A stretch of 64,000 bases of DNA from Rana temporaria (Eukaryota; Chordata; Amphibia; Anura; Ranidae). The stretch's first letter is position 1. The number at the start of each line of letters is the position of its first letter. The stretch is from contig NC_053491.1 in the NCBI RefSeq assembly GCF_905171775.1, positions 107,890,682 to 107,954,681 of the forward strand, read 5' to 3'. The notes beneath the pieces were generated by a model. It saw nothing but the letters and a program-made list of their open reading frames with translations. It was not told the origin of the DNA and ran no database searches. Positions 45,529 through 56,893 of this stretch are shown here, piece after piece. A program made the position numbers and the translations under genes.

Positions 45529-46173
45529 TGTATCTGTTACTGCTCTGTGGAGCTTTTTTTGTTGCTGTTTGTATGCATGATTTTTAACAGCATGTTAATT
45601 TAAAAGTTTTTTAAATGGTATCTCACCATATCAAGCTTTTTTTATGTGCCCTGACGCCGGATGGTCATTAGGAGTACTGCATGCTGCTGGAATATTCTGA
45701 TTTCCTCTAAAGCTAAATAGGGATACTGTTTAGTCAATTAGGTCTACAAGAATAGGTAAAATTAACTATGCATGGTGTGTGTGGCATATTATTTCTGTAG
45801 GAATTTAAGAATTATAAATCATACCTTTTTAGGCCATTGCAAGATAAGTGTAGATGTAGTTTAGCCAATTAGATCTAAAATAAATTGAGCATATGGCACA
45901 TATTTTGTGTGAACCATATTACTCTTACTGTAATGTTCAAAAAAAATAAAATCCTATGTATAGTGTGAAAAATATTTTTGGTGTATATATTTGCCCTGAA
46001 CATGCTTGGCATACTTTGTGCCAAATGATAAAGTGATATTAAGCCCAAAAAGAAAAACGTATTGTATTGTATCTTATCAGTTCTTAGACGTGGTTGCATT
46101 CATTTTTGTTTTTGTTTTTTCCCCCCTATTTGTTCACCTGGTGATCCAGCAAGTAAGTTAAGGGTTTAAGTTT
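45529..46173. other. spacer
   Basis: AT-rich; two diverged copies of a TTTAGTCAATTAGGTCTA / TTTAGCCAATTAGATCTA block at 45730 and 45850 suggest an old 120-bp duplication. No coding content. Confidence 0.45.
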
Positions 46174-46464
46174 TTAAGGTGGATGTAAACCCAATTCATG
46201 AAATTTGAGCTGGGCATATATATATGTAGTGCTTTTTTAAATCTATCTTCAAAGCACCATATCCTGTAGCTTTGTCCTGCTCAGTTCTTCTGTTATCAGC
46301 CTGATAACTTTTGACAAGTTTTCTGAGATGGAAGCCAGAAGTGTTTGTCAGGGGAGGTTGCTATATATAGTTTAGCAGACTGCTAAACTATTCACAGGCA
46401 AGCTCTGCATGTGTGGGGAGGGGGTATGTGCCTTTCCTCCAATCAGCTGTCTCACAGTGTATAG

Positions 46465-47320
46465 CAGTGGCGGTGCATCCATAGTGGGCGCAGGAGCGCT
46501 GCCCCCTCTCTCCTGCACGCACCAATCACTCAACAATAGATATATTCATGCATTGCATGAATATATCTATTGTCGCCGCTGCTGTTCACTATTCAGGTGT
46601 CCGGCCCCCTGTTGAGCACTGGCCATCTGAATAACAGGGGTGGGTGTGTTTTGGAAGTGCCTGATTAGAGCCATCGGCTCTAATAGGCTTCCCGATAAGA
46701 GCCTGTGGGCTCTAATCAGCTTCCAAATGGTTAAACAGAGGGCGCACGGCTTCCCTAACACTGACCCACCTCTCAGCCAATCAGGTGCACCGGGTCTGGT
46801 TACTGGTCACCTGATTGGCTGAAGCGACATTGAGGACGGGAGAAGACATTGAGGGAGCAGAGGGAGCGTGGAGGAGGACGGCGCTGATTCGAGGAAGGTA
46901 AGTGCTGGGCTGGGGGGGGAAACTGGTGGCATTTGGGAACAAACTGTCTGCATTTGGGGGCACAAGCTGGCTTAATTTGGAGGCACAAACTGGCTTCATT
47001 TGGGGGCACAAACTGGCTTCATTTGGGGGCACAAACTTGCTGCATTTTTGTGCACAAACTGGCAGCATTTAGGGGCACAAACTGGCTGCAATTGGGGGAC
47101 AATCTGGCTGCATTTGTGGACAAACTGGCTGCATTAAGGGGGGACCAACTGGTTGGATTTGGGGGGACAGACTGGCTGCATTTGAGGGGACAAACTGGCT
47201 GCATTTGAGGGGCAAACTGGTTGCATTTGAGGGGTAAACTGGCTGCATTTGAGGGCAAAACTGGCGGCGTTTGATTGGCACAGTGGCTGTGTTTAAAATT
47301 TTGAGCACCAGCCGCCACTA
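46465..47320. mobile_element. hAT MITE with exact 8-bp TSD and minisatellite
   Basis: CAGTGGCGGTGCATCC to ACCAGCCGCCACTA, flanked by GTGTATAG at 46457-46464 and 47321-47328. An 8-bp duplication identifies hAT. Interior: perfect hairpin ATAGATATATTCATGCATTGC.. / ..GAATATATCTAT (46536-46573), repeated GGCTCTAAT words (46671-46712) and the 24-bp array 46918-47295. No transposase frame. 856 bp. Confidence 0.9.
46918..47295. repeat. about 24-bp minisatellite, about 16 copies
   Basis: Unit CTGCATTTGGGGGCACAAACTGG with length variants; lies entirely in the hAT MITE. Open frames on both strands follow from its composition. Confidence 0.9.
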
Positions 47321-47376
47321 GTGTATAGCAAAAATCCACTCTTACAGATAAATGAGGATAAATGTGCACTTTCCAG

Positions 47377-47695
47377 ACAGGTACTCCTCACTTAACAACC
47401 AGGTTTCGTTCCAGCGACCAGGTCGTTAAACAAATTGGTTGTTAAATGAGGAGTCACAAGAAATCAATATTTTAAGCATTATTAACTACTGTACTGTACT
47501 ATATTGTGAAAAAAAGGTCTAAGCACAAAACTCCAGCTCAATAACGTTGATAAAATTTGCATAAGTACAGAACACAAATGAAAATTCTGTACTGTACAAT
47601 ACAAAGATGTACAGCGCGTCATTCTGGTGGGGAAAGCTGGTCGTAAGTCCGAGCAGTCATTAAACAGGTAAGTCGTTAAACGAGAAGTATCTGTA
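47377..47695. mobile_element. candidate TIR element, CAGGTACTCCTCACTTAAC ends
   Basis: CAGGTACTCCTCACTTAACAACC and GTCGTTAAACGAGAAGTATCTG are imperfectly inverted over 320 bp. An internal GTTAAACAAATTGGTTGTTAAATGAGGAG partly repeats the end. No target duplication. Confidence 0.5.
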
Positions 47696-47929
47696 TATTA
47701 AGCTAAAAGACAGAAGATATACATGTAAAACTTATGTAGGGAGATATGTTTCATCTCTGTGTATCATCTGAGGCTGTTCACTTGACTGGGAATAGGAGAG
47801 GGTTTACATCCACTTTAAGCCAAGTCAATATAAGTCTGCTTGTGCACCTAATATTACCCTACCCCCAGTGTGACAATGCTTCTGTCCAAAGGTGTACCCA
47901 TTGATGTTCCTTCCAGAGTGAAGACACCC

Positions 47930-48369
47930 TAATGCCGCGTACACACGACTGTTTTTCATGTCATGGAAAAAAAATAAGTTTTTCTCAACATGATTCTTGT
48001 CAAGCCTGCCTTGCATACACACGATCGTGAAATAAAAATGCTCGAGCAAAGCGTGGTGACGTACAACATATAGGACGGAACTATAAATGGGAAGTTCCAT
48101 TCGAATGACGCCACCCTTTGGGCTGATTATGCAAATTTTCCTTCTCATAACTTGCTTCTGAGCATGCATGTTTTTTTCCCCATTGTTAAAGCCTACACAC
48201 GACGACGTGAAAAACGACGAGAAAAAATAGAGCAGGTTCTAAATTTTTAATGGCCATTTTTCTCGTCGAGAAAAATGCTCTGGAGCCTACACACAATCGC
48301 TTTTAATGACCAATTTAAAAAAATTGCATTTTTCTCGTCATGAAAAACGTTTGTGTGTATGCGGCATAA
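47930..48369. mobile_element. GCCGCGTACACACGA MITE, uninterrupted copy
   Basis: TAATGCCGCGTACACACGAC and GTTTGTGTGTATGCGGCATAA are inverted. It supplies the reference for the split copy at 8350-9860. GACGACGTGAAAAACGACGAG and TTTTTCTCGTCGAG make a second inverted pair. Confidence 0.82.
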
Positions 48370-48684
48370 GTGTATTGATTTACTGCCGTTTTTCTGTTTG
48401 CTTTTTTTTTCATTTACAAGCTTTCCTAAAGAGTTTTAGAAATGTATTACAAGTGTTTTACAGCTTCAGGCATTTTTATTTAGCCAATATAAATCACTAT
48501 GGGGAGGAGAGGAAAAGGAAATTAGATGTGAACAGCTATTTGAGCAGAAAATTATTGTAAAACGCTCGCAAAAACGCTTGTAAAACGCTCAAGTCATGCA
48601 TTTCTATTTAAGTCTGTGGGGCCAAAAACGCTTGTAATCTGCCAAAAAAAGGTCATGTAATTCTTTGAGTGTCATGCATTTTGC
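48370..48684. other. left part of an older repeat
   Basis: AAAACGCTCGCAAAAACGCTTG and TAAGTCTGTGGGG-type words look like one arm of another MITE, continued at 49196-49600 (GTGTGAACTGC, AAAACGTGTATTGC). If so, the palindrome 48685-49195 is inserted in it. Confidence 0.35.
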
Positions 48685-49195
48685 TTAAAGCGGTAGTTCA
48701 CCCTCTCGTACTTGATTTTACCATCGAGACAGGCATTGTAGCGCGAGCTACAGTATGCCTGTCCCGATTTTTTTAACCCCGTACTCACCTCGTAGTCGTC
48801 CATCGTAGATTTCGGCTCCCGCGGGGAATGGGCGTGCCTATGGAGAGGGAGGATGATTGACGGCCGGCCCTGGCACGTCACTCTCCCCGAAGACAGCCGG
48901 AGTAGGTCTCGGCTCTTCACGGCGCGTGCGCACAGGCTATGCGCACGCGTCGTGAAGACCAAGCCTATTTCGGCTATTTCCGGAGAAGCGTGACGCGCCA
49001 GAGCCGGCCGTCAATCATCCTCCGTCTCCAGAGGCACGCCCATTCCCCGGTATCTTCGATGGACGACTACAAGGTGAGTATGGGGGGAAAAAATTCGGGA
49101 CAGGCATACTGTAGCTTGCGCTACAATGCCTGATTTAAAGGTAAAAGAAAAAAAATTATTTTTTTTCCCGTCGATAGGGTGAACCCCCGCTTTAA
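48685..49195. mobile_element. TTAA(AGCGG) palindromic MITE
   Basis: TTAAAGCGGTAGTTCACCCT to AGGGTGAACCCCCGCTTTAA, TTAA at each tip. Complementarity is almost continuous over 511 bp (for example GACAGGCATTGTAGCGCGAGC / GCTTGCGCTACAATGCCTG and GGAGGATGATTGACGGCCGG / CCGGCCGTCAATCATCCTCC), with the centre at about 48940 (GCGTGCGCACAGGCTATGCGCACGC). Non-coding. Confidence 0.88.
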
Positions 49196-49611
49196 GGTGA
49201 CAGAACACTCAGAAGTGAACAGGGAACATTGAAATTAATAGGATTTGGCTAGATTTTAGGGTTACAAGCTTGAAGCAAAAATTTGCTCAGGTGTGAACTG
49301 CATGTTGCTTTTGAGCGTCTCTGCAGCGCTATTTGCTGTGCTTTCTGTGTTTTTTTACATGATTTGCATTTTTTATACTTTTTTTTTAAATTGTTGGGCA
49401 GATTTTAAAATGCAAAACGTGTATTGCAGAAAAATTGTGTCAAAATTGCGGTAAAAACGCACTACATGCTTTTCTGCAGCTTCTTCATTAAAGTCTATTG
49501 AACCAAAAATGCAACAAAAAACACAGTTTTGCATTAAAAAAAAAATGCATCCTTCCTTTATAAAGCTTGGTAAGCTGCAATCTTTTTTTCGTTTCGGAGT
49601 TTAATACTACT
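49196..49611. other. right part of an older repeat
   Basis: See 48370-48684. Poly-T and repeated GCA-CT words; no coding frame. Confidence 0.35.
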
Positions 49612-50494
49612 TTAACCACTTGCCGACCAGCCACAGTACATATACTGTGGCAGGTTGGCTCTATTGTGCAAAACGACGTACCTGTATGTGTTTTTGTGTA
49701 ACAGTGGGCGTGTGCACGCGTACCCGATGCTCACCGCAGGAGCACGCCCATGGGTCCGGCTTACTCGATTTTTGCATGCAATCTGTGATCGTTCCGCAGA
49801 AAGGCAGAATGGGGATCTGCCTATGTAAACAAGGCTAATCCCCATTCTGACAGGGCAGTACAGAGAGATTGTCTGTTGCTAGTGATCAGGAACAGGTATC
49901 TCTGTGTTGTACCAGTGAGCCCATCCCCCACACAGTTAGAACACACCCAGGGAACACAGTTAACCCCTTGATCGCCCCTAGTGGTAACCCCTTCCCTGCA
50001 AGTTCCATGTATACATTGATCAGTGCATGTTTTTAGCACTGATCACTAAAAATGTCACTGGTCCCCAAAAAGTGTCACATGGGGTCAGATTTATCCGCGG
50101 CAATTCTGCTAAAAAATCACAAATCGCTGCCATTACCAGTAAAAACATTAAAAAAAGTTCATAAATGTATCCTCTATTTTGTAGACGCTATAACTTTTAC
50201 ACAAACGAATCAATATACACTTATTGCAATTCTTTTACCAAAAAAAGGTAGCAGAATACATATTGGCCTAAATTGATGAATACTTTGTTAATGTATTTTT
50301 TGGGGATATGTATTATAGCAGAAAGTAAAAGAAAAGCTCTATTTGTGGGAAAAAAAGGTAATTATTTTGTTTGGGTACAACATTGCACTACCGCGCAATT
50401 GTCAGTTAAAGCGACGGAGTGCCGTATCGCAAAAAATGTGTGAACCTGGGCTAAAGCATGATTGTTATACTCACTGTGGAACCTAAGTGGTTAA
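49612..50494. mobile_element. TTAACCACTT-family element, diverged copy
   Basis: TTAACCACTTGCCGACCAGCC to AACCTAAGTGGTTAA, TTAA at both tips. Family landmarks are present (GCAGAATGGGGATCTGCC hairpin, CCCCTAGTGGTAACCCC, GTGTCACATGGGG). The last 60 bp before the right TIR are replaced by GTGTGAACCTGGGCTAAAGC-like sequence. Confidence 0.8.
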
Positions 50495-52068
50495 TCTTCC
50501 ACATTGTTGTGTATAAAGGCAGTTTGATCCTATCTTCTCTGATCTCCCCTCCTTCCACTGTCCCCCAATAATTTCCTGATAACACAGAGTCTATGGAGTC
50601 AAGCTGCACATGCTCAGTTTGGTTTGTATTGCTAGAAAGAGGGTTTTTGTTTCTTGGGAGGGTGCATGTGATCAGCACAGGGCCAATCAGCACTGTCCAG
50701 ACAGAGGGTCAGTGGTCATGCAGTTTCATGGGATAGTCAAAAAACTCTTCCTACAAGCTTTAACCAGTGCTTGGCTGGACACTGATAGAAGTCACAAGAC
50801 TGCTCCAGCTGCTGATGAGAAACGGTATTTAGCAGTTTATATTTACCAAAATAATTGCATTTCCATGTTCTGTGTACTGTGGAAGATCAGGTATAGTTAA
50901 TGCAGGTTCTGGGTTTAAAAACACTTTAAGGAGGATTTACTTGTTAATAAATGTATTATTATTTATATTTTATATTTAACCTGTCCTTTTTTGTTTTTTT
51001 GGGTTATTTATTTGAGTGCAAATATTGGTTGCCTGTTACTGGTGTTCCTTTTTGTACAATTAGTAATGGAGTGTGTGCTGTAAGTAATGGGCACTTCTCT
51101 CATGGTACAATGAATAGCTGCAGTAGATATTCTCTACACCTGGTTTTAATGGAGAACGGACATAAAAAATGACTGTAGAGTCTGGTACACAGGGACAGCT
51201 GGATGGTTTGCTGCTAGGAAACCTAAGCCAAGAAATAGCACTGCATTTATCAAAGAAAGATATCTTTGCGATCCAATTGGATTTTTTTTTTCCATTTGAT
51301 AAATATTAGGCTTCTGTTTGGCCTTGTTTTGTGAGCCTTCAATATATATTATTTCTCCTTTGTACTTACAAGCAAGAATTTCAGATAAATACTGTTGTTG
51401 AAGTTACACTCAAAGAAATATGTGTTTTGTTTTTTGTTTTTTAAGGAAAATTAGCCAGGAAATGGCTAATAGAATATGTTCTGTATTATTTATCTCATAA
51501 ATAACAGATCTGTGATCAGTAGGATGTGCATGTGTGTTTTAAAATGCAGAATTTATTTTATGACAGAAATAGTACTCAAGAATCACATTGTTCATATAGT
51601 ATTGCTTGATTTTTTTTATAAAGAGAAGTGATTGCAGGATCAATAAACACTTGAGGTTGAAAATGGCCACATCTGCCCAAGGAACAGCTTTAACATTTAG
51701 TAAACAAGCATCTCTTCCTTCCCTAGTTACTCCTACATATGAACTGGACATATTTTATATAGTTTGACGAATATATTTTATTTTATCTGATGCAACATTT
51801 TATTCCTGTCTATTCTGACAAAGATTTCACTTGTAACTAGTGTCGTAAATGATCTGCAGCCTTCTCACTGCACCCTAATGGATAGATATACTACAATCCC
51901 ATGAGATGGCATTCATGAAATACATGTTCTTTTACTGTTACTGCAATTTGTAACACTGCTACATTGATATTTTGGTATTTCCATTACTTTTAAATGTGAA
52001 TAACGTATTACCCAGGCACTGTAACTCATAAAGCCTTTTAGGAATACACAAATATATTTTTCCTAGTT
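50495..52068. other. spacer; possible MITE at its left
   Basis: Sequence up to about 50928 ends AAAAACACTTTAA and may be a MITE arm pairing loosely with 50450-50480. The rest is AT-rich and unassigned. Confidence 0.4.
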
Positions 52069-52078
52069 CTTTCAAAAA

Positions 52079-52210
52079 TATTGACCGTGTGAAACGCGTC
52101 ACCTTTCCTGGTTCCTGTGTCTTTGTCCTGGTGGCTGTCATGTGACTGTTGTTTGAACAATAAAACTAGGTTGTAACGCCTTTGTTGGTGTGCAGCAATT
52201 TTCCTTTTTC
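52079..52210 (+). mobile_element. Penelope-type tail truncated inside the hammerhead
   Basis: CTTTCAAAAA flanks it at 52069-52078 and 52211-52220 (10-bp candidate duplication). It begins TATTGACCGTGT, then GAAACGCGTC, i.e. the second half of a hammerhead core with its GUC, and continues with CCTGTGTCTTTGTCCTGGTGG and an AATAAA (about 52161). The CUGANGA half is missing, as expected for a 5' truncation. Confidence 0.55.
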
Positions 52211-52308
52211 CTTTCAAAAACAATGTTTGGCCTAGCAACACACTAGGTGGTTATTTTTGTTACACTAAAACAGCACTTGTGCAGTTGAATTCAGCTTTAA
52301 AATAAATA

Positions 52309-52309
52309 C

Positions 52310-52368
<59 letters not shown>

Positions 52369-52394
52369 GATATATATCTATATATATATATATA
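52309..52394. repeat. (ATCT)n then (TA)n
   Basis: About 15 ATCT units followed by TA repeats that reach the left end of the Tc1 element. Confidence 0.95.
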
Positions 52395-53361
52395 TCACAC
52401 ACCTTCTCATTCAAAGAGTTTTCTTTATTTTCATGACTATGAAAATTGTAGATTCACACTGAAGGCATCAAAACTATGAATTAACACATGTGGAATTATA
52501 CATAACAAAAAAGTGTGAAACAACTGAAAATATTTTTCATATTCTAGGTTCTTCAAAGTAGCCACCTTTTGCAGAAGACACATCTCTAGAACTGTTAAGA
52601 GGAGTCTGTGTGAATCAGGCCTTCATGGTAGAATATCTGCTAGGAAACCACTGCTAAAGAAAGTCAACACGCAGAAGAGACTTGTTTGGGCTAAAGAACA
52701 CAAGGAATGGACATTAGACCAGTGGAAATCTGTGCTTTGGTCTGATGAGTCCAAACTTGAGATCTTTGGTTCCAACCCCCGTGTCTTTGTGCGACGCAGA
52801 AAAGGTGTGTGCGACCCAGAAAAGGTGAACGAATGGACTCTACATGCCTGGTTCCCACCGTGAAGCATGGAGGAGGAGGTGTGATGGTGTGGGGGTGCTT
52901 TGCTGGTGACACTGTTGGGGGTTTATTCAAAATTGAAGGCATACTGAACCAGCATGGCTACCACAGCATCTTGCAGCGGCATGCTATTCCATCCGGTTTG
53001 CGTTTAGTTGGACCATCGTTTATTTTTCAACAGGACAATGACCCCAAACACACCTCCAGGCTGTGTAAGGGCTATTTGACCAAGAAGGAGAGTGATGGGG
53101 TTCTGCGCCAGGTGACTACCTCTTGAAGCTCATCAAGAGAATGCCAAGAGTGTGCAAAGCAGTAATCAAAGCAAAAGGTGGCTACTTTGAAGAACCTAGA
53201 ATATGAAATATATTTTCAGTTGTTTCACACTTTGTTATGTATAATTCCACATGTGTTAATTCATAGTTTTGATGCCTTCAGTGTGAATCTACAATTTTCA
53301 TAGTCATGAAAATAAAGAAAACTCTTTGAATGAGAAGGTGTGTCCAAACTTTTGGTCTGTA

Positions 53362-53364
<3 letters not shown>
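52395..53364 (+). mobile_element. Tc1-like transposon, internally deleted
   Basis: Right end CTTCTCATTCAAAGAG-type inverted (CTCTTTGAATGAGAAGGTGTG) finishing TTTTGGTCTGTACTG before TA. The left TIR lacks its outermost ~22 bases and starts CACACCTTCTCATTC inside a TA repeat. The ~180-bp TIRs otherwise match closely. Both sides are bounded by TA microsatellites, consistent with a TA target. Confidence 0.88.
52560..53130 (+). pseudogene. Tc1-like DD34E transposase, decayed
   Basis: Plus-strand frames give 'SRTVKRSLCESGLHGRIS', 'QKRLVWAKEHKEWTLDQW', 'VLWSDESKLEIFG' (first catalytic Asp), then after a frameshift around 52800-52840 'KHGGGGVMVWGCFAG', 'HSILQRHAIPSGLRLVG', 'FIFQQDNDPKHTSRLCKGYL' (second Asp). 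The stop follows 'LRQVTTS' at 53126. The 'SPDLNPIE' block with the catalytic Glu is deleted (about 53110), and the N-terminal helix-turn-helix domains are missing. Not functional. Confidence 0.88.
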
Positions 53365-53702
<338 letters not shown>

Positions 53703-53704
<2 letters not shown>

Positions 53705-55413
53705 CCTGGTGCCATAAAAAATAATGGGCCAAATTAACAATTCTGATATAATAAAATTGTGCCCCCAAACTTTTCCACAATATCCACTTTTCCATTTTAT
53801 TACATAAGTATTTTTATGAAGCAATTTGAGCTTATCCTTGTTCTATGTGCTATATGTGTATAATGAAAATGACATTTTAATTATAGGGCACTTTGATGCG
53901 TCTTATTCTGGCACCCTGTATTATTTCAGCTCCTTACTCATTTTTCTTCCAGCTAATTAGAATGAATTAAATTAAGTTAGTGTGTGAAAGCTATAGATGG
54001 CATCATATGAAAACTCTATTTTGACTAAAATCACAGTGATAGGTTTGGTTTCTTTATAAGTGTATTGTTAATTTTCCTTAGCTGTATCTTTTTGATACTG
54101 CTGTCTAGAGTCTATAATAATTCATCTGAACATTTTAACCATAGCACACATAGAGTTTGATTTACTTTAACTGGAGAGTGCAAATCTGGTGCGGCTGTGC
54201 ATTGTAACCAATCAGCTTCTAACTTCAGCTTGTTCAATAAGTCTAGGTTCAAGTCTATGTGGCTGCGCTTCATGCATTTTTCAGGCACGTAGGGTTCAGG
54301 AGGGGGAGCTTGCTCATTCCTTTACCTTTCCTGACCTACCGGGCAGCATACTCAGGTAAGGGTCTGGTATGGATTGGAGGGGGGACCCAACGTCATTTTA
54401 AAAAAAAATTGGCGTAGGGGGGTCCCCCCCGAATCCTTACTAGACCTGCAGGGCGAGCATCCCCCCCCCCCAACAGTGTTGTTATGTTAAAGAGGAAGTT
54501 GGGAGCACACTGTGCAGGCCTGATAGGGAGCTAGTCTCTCATTTTCCCCATCAGGCTCCATCCACCCCTAATATAAAATTTCTTAGCCAAACATCTGTTA
54601 GTGTGACGGGGGAAGTGGCCTTAAAGAATGGATCGGAGGAGCATTGCTTTCCCAGTGCAGACACAGACAAATTCATGTGCAGTACCTGGTACATGAATCT
54701 GCACTAGCACTTTTGGTGCTGCGCCCCAGTGGAATTCTAAAGGATTTAAAAACCCTTTCTGAATTCCCCCAGGAGTGTTAAATTGTCAAAGAGGAAAGTG
54801 GGAACACACTGTATTTTTGGCCCATCCACTGTTTTTTTTTTTTTTTACAGCTGCAGCATATTTAAATAGATAAATAAAAAGGAACTGTGCATGCATCAAG
54901 GGGATTTATGAAATATGTGTTGTTTTCATTTTGATATATACTTTATACGTGTGGATCTTAATTTGTTTGCATGCTTTTTGCTTCTAATGCACTATCCCAA
55001 TAAGATTAGTTATTCACACCTGTCAAGTTTCATGTTCATGATCATTTTTGTGGTAATTTTAGGTACAAAGGCTTAATCAAGTTAAAGTGCTAGTACAGTA
55101 TAATGCAGAAGTCCTTAGTAGAACTTTACCCATAACTTAAAAATAATGTTTTTTAGCAAGAAACATACATCCCACATTAATATTTATTCTACCAAAATTA
55201 GTGTGTGCTGTAAATTGCCTCCAGCATTGCTTCTGTTTCTTTTTGCTGGAGGCTGCCTATTTGCCAAAATGCTCAGAGCACCTGAACAGCAGTACATCTT
55301 TAGGCTGTCAGCATATGTACAAATGTGGCACAGTGCCTAAAAATAGAGAGCAATTGAGCTTGGGTACAGCAGGGTGAGGCAGTGTATTTCTGGGTTTTAA
55401 GAAGTATAGGCAC
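53703..55413. other. spacer with repeat scraps
   Basis: 54157-54245 is one half of the GGTTGATTTACT MITE (TTTGATTTACTTTAACTGG...AACCAATCAGC). 54355-54460 repeats words of the frog repeat at 32630 (GGTCTGGTATGGATTGG, GGCGTAGGGGGGTCC). No coding frame accepted. Confidence 0.45.
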
Positions 55414-55431
55414 TTATTTCTAATGTTTTAC

Positions 55432-55917
55432 GGAAAAAACATGAAATACCCCCTCAAGGGTGGGACTTTATAAGTGACACAAACACGTGAATGAGTAGAA
55501 AAATATATAGCAAATTTATTTAAACAATTCAAGTCAGGACATCATATAGTGTCCTAGCAAGGATAAAAGACCACATGCAAGTGGTATACAGATCCTATTT
55601 GTAAAGCAATAAAATAGACAAGAGACAAAAATTGGTCCAACCCGACAGCCGTTTCGGTATCTGTGATCCTTCTTCAAGGGGTATTACAGACGATCATTGT
55701 GTCAGAGAAATACATGTCTATTAGAAAAGAGATATATACACATATTACATAGAAAAAATTCAACTTAAACAATATTTACAACTCAAGTGACCGAAATTGT
55801 TAAAAACATGGGGAAGGGGAGACAAGAAAAGGACAGCCATACAACTATGTCATTTATCAAAACAGATATGAGCTACTTACAGTCAATAAGATCTGTAGAT
55901 AGAATCCTGTCTCAGTG
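55432..55917 (-). mobile_element. 486-bp Penelope-type insertion with exact 18-bp TSD
   Basis: TTATTTCTAATGTTTTAC flanks it at 55414-55431 and 55918-55935 without a mismatch. Read on the minus strand it carries a hammerhead-like motif (55690-55640), AATAAA (about 55515) and ends ATTTCATGTTTTTTCC. No coding frame. A 5'-truncated Penelope-like tail or a short non-autonomous derivative. The identical duplication suggests a fairly recent insertion. Confidence 0.8.
55640..55690 (-). ncRNA. hammerhead-like motif, best preserved copy
   Basis: Minus strand: ACCCC (stem I), UUGAAGA (CUGANGA with C3 to U), extra A, stem II GGAUC/GAUACC closed by ACA, perfect GAAAC, a four-base loop GGCU, GUC, then GGGUUGG (stem I 3'). 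Stem III would be AC/GU only. Cleavage would fall after GUC. C3 normally pairs with G8, so C3U should reduce or abolish activity. An extra base after A9 has a natural precedent in a viroid hammerhead. Confidence 0.55.
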
Positions 55918-55935
55918 TTATTTCTAATGTTTTAC

Positions 55936-56886
55936 AGGTCCCCTTTGCAGCTATAACTGCAAAAGGGACCTGAAGTGATCTATATTCTCTAGCAGGACTT
56001 AATTTTCTGATTAAAGATCCACTTTAATTTTGGTCAATTTGTAAGCCACATGGAAATAGAGAAATTAAATGTGTGAAAAAATATAAAACAACAATTTTAT
56101 GATAAATATTTAAAAACAATGAAACAAAAACAATGGGGAAATATTAATTATATTAAAAAAACTGTATCAAAATATGAATTGGGCACTATGTTGTCTTTCC
56201 ATTTTCTAATATACCTGTAAAGTAAATCAGCTTATATTCAGTAATCTTACTAGTTTGTTAACATTTTGGCTGGCTGATGGAAACAAATGTGTCATCTATG
56301 GTCATCTAGGGCTGAGACTCAACCTACAGCACATCTGTGACTTTTTAATTCTGATAACATCACAACAGCCACTTTTGTCCTGCTCGTCTCTCTCTCCTAT
56401 TTGCTATTAGGTCCTATACTTTCTGACATTTTAGGAATAAGGTAAAAGCTAATTTTCTGTCATTGTCTAGCTTCTAATACTGAAAGAAGGCACAGGGTAT
56501 AAAGAACCTGCAGCCAAATGCTTGTCTGTGGGAGATGCTGCCAGACAGATTCTCCCTCCTGGCCAAAACCGGAGAAGAAACAAAGGTAAAAATTGTACTG
56601 ACAGATCATAGTAGCGCTGCCCAGAATACGTGGAAGCTATGCATTAAAAACAATAACATTAAGCCATAGTTTAAAATTGACCCTCTTATGGCCCACAGTA
56701 AAACGTGTTCTCCCAAGCATTATTGACATTACTTTTTAATACTTTTGACTGCTTAGGGGATAGATGAACAAAGGAAATCTGAAGCCAACAAAGCCTACCT
56801 GCAAAAGATTGCACTTAATCTTTTTTACTTAGCACAATGCTAGGCATGCCATTAAGAACATGTCATATTCAGATACTGTGTGCTCC
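55936..56886. other. spacer
   Basis: No coding frame or repeat recognised. Confidence 0.5.
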
Positions 56887-56893
56887 ATAGTTA

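Larger units (their letters stand above)
46174..47818. mobile_element. TTAAGGTGGATGTAAACCC MITE, host of a hAT MITE
   Basis: TTAAGGTGGATGTAAACCC at the left and GGTTTACATCCACTTTAA at the right, TTAA at both tips. Inner matches (TTATCAGCCTGATAACTTTTG region) are loose. Contains the hAT element 46465-47320 and a further candidate at 47377-47695. Confidence 0.75.

Noticed and set aside
46781..47369. Repeat-protein-like frames (Ala/Pro/Asn or His/Leu/Gly rich)
   Set aside because: They follow the 24-bp minisatellite inside a hAT MITE on both strands.
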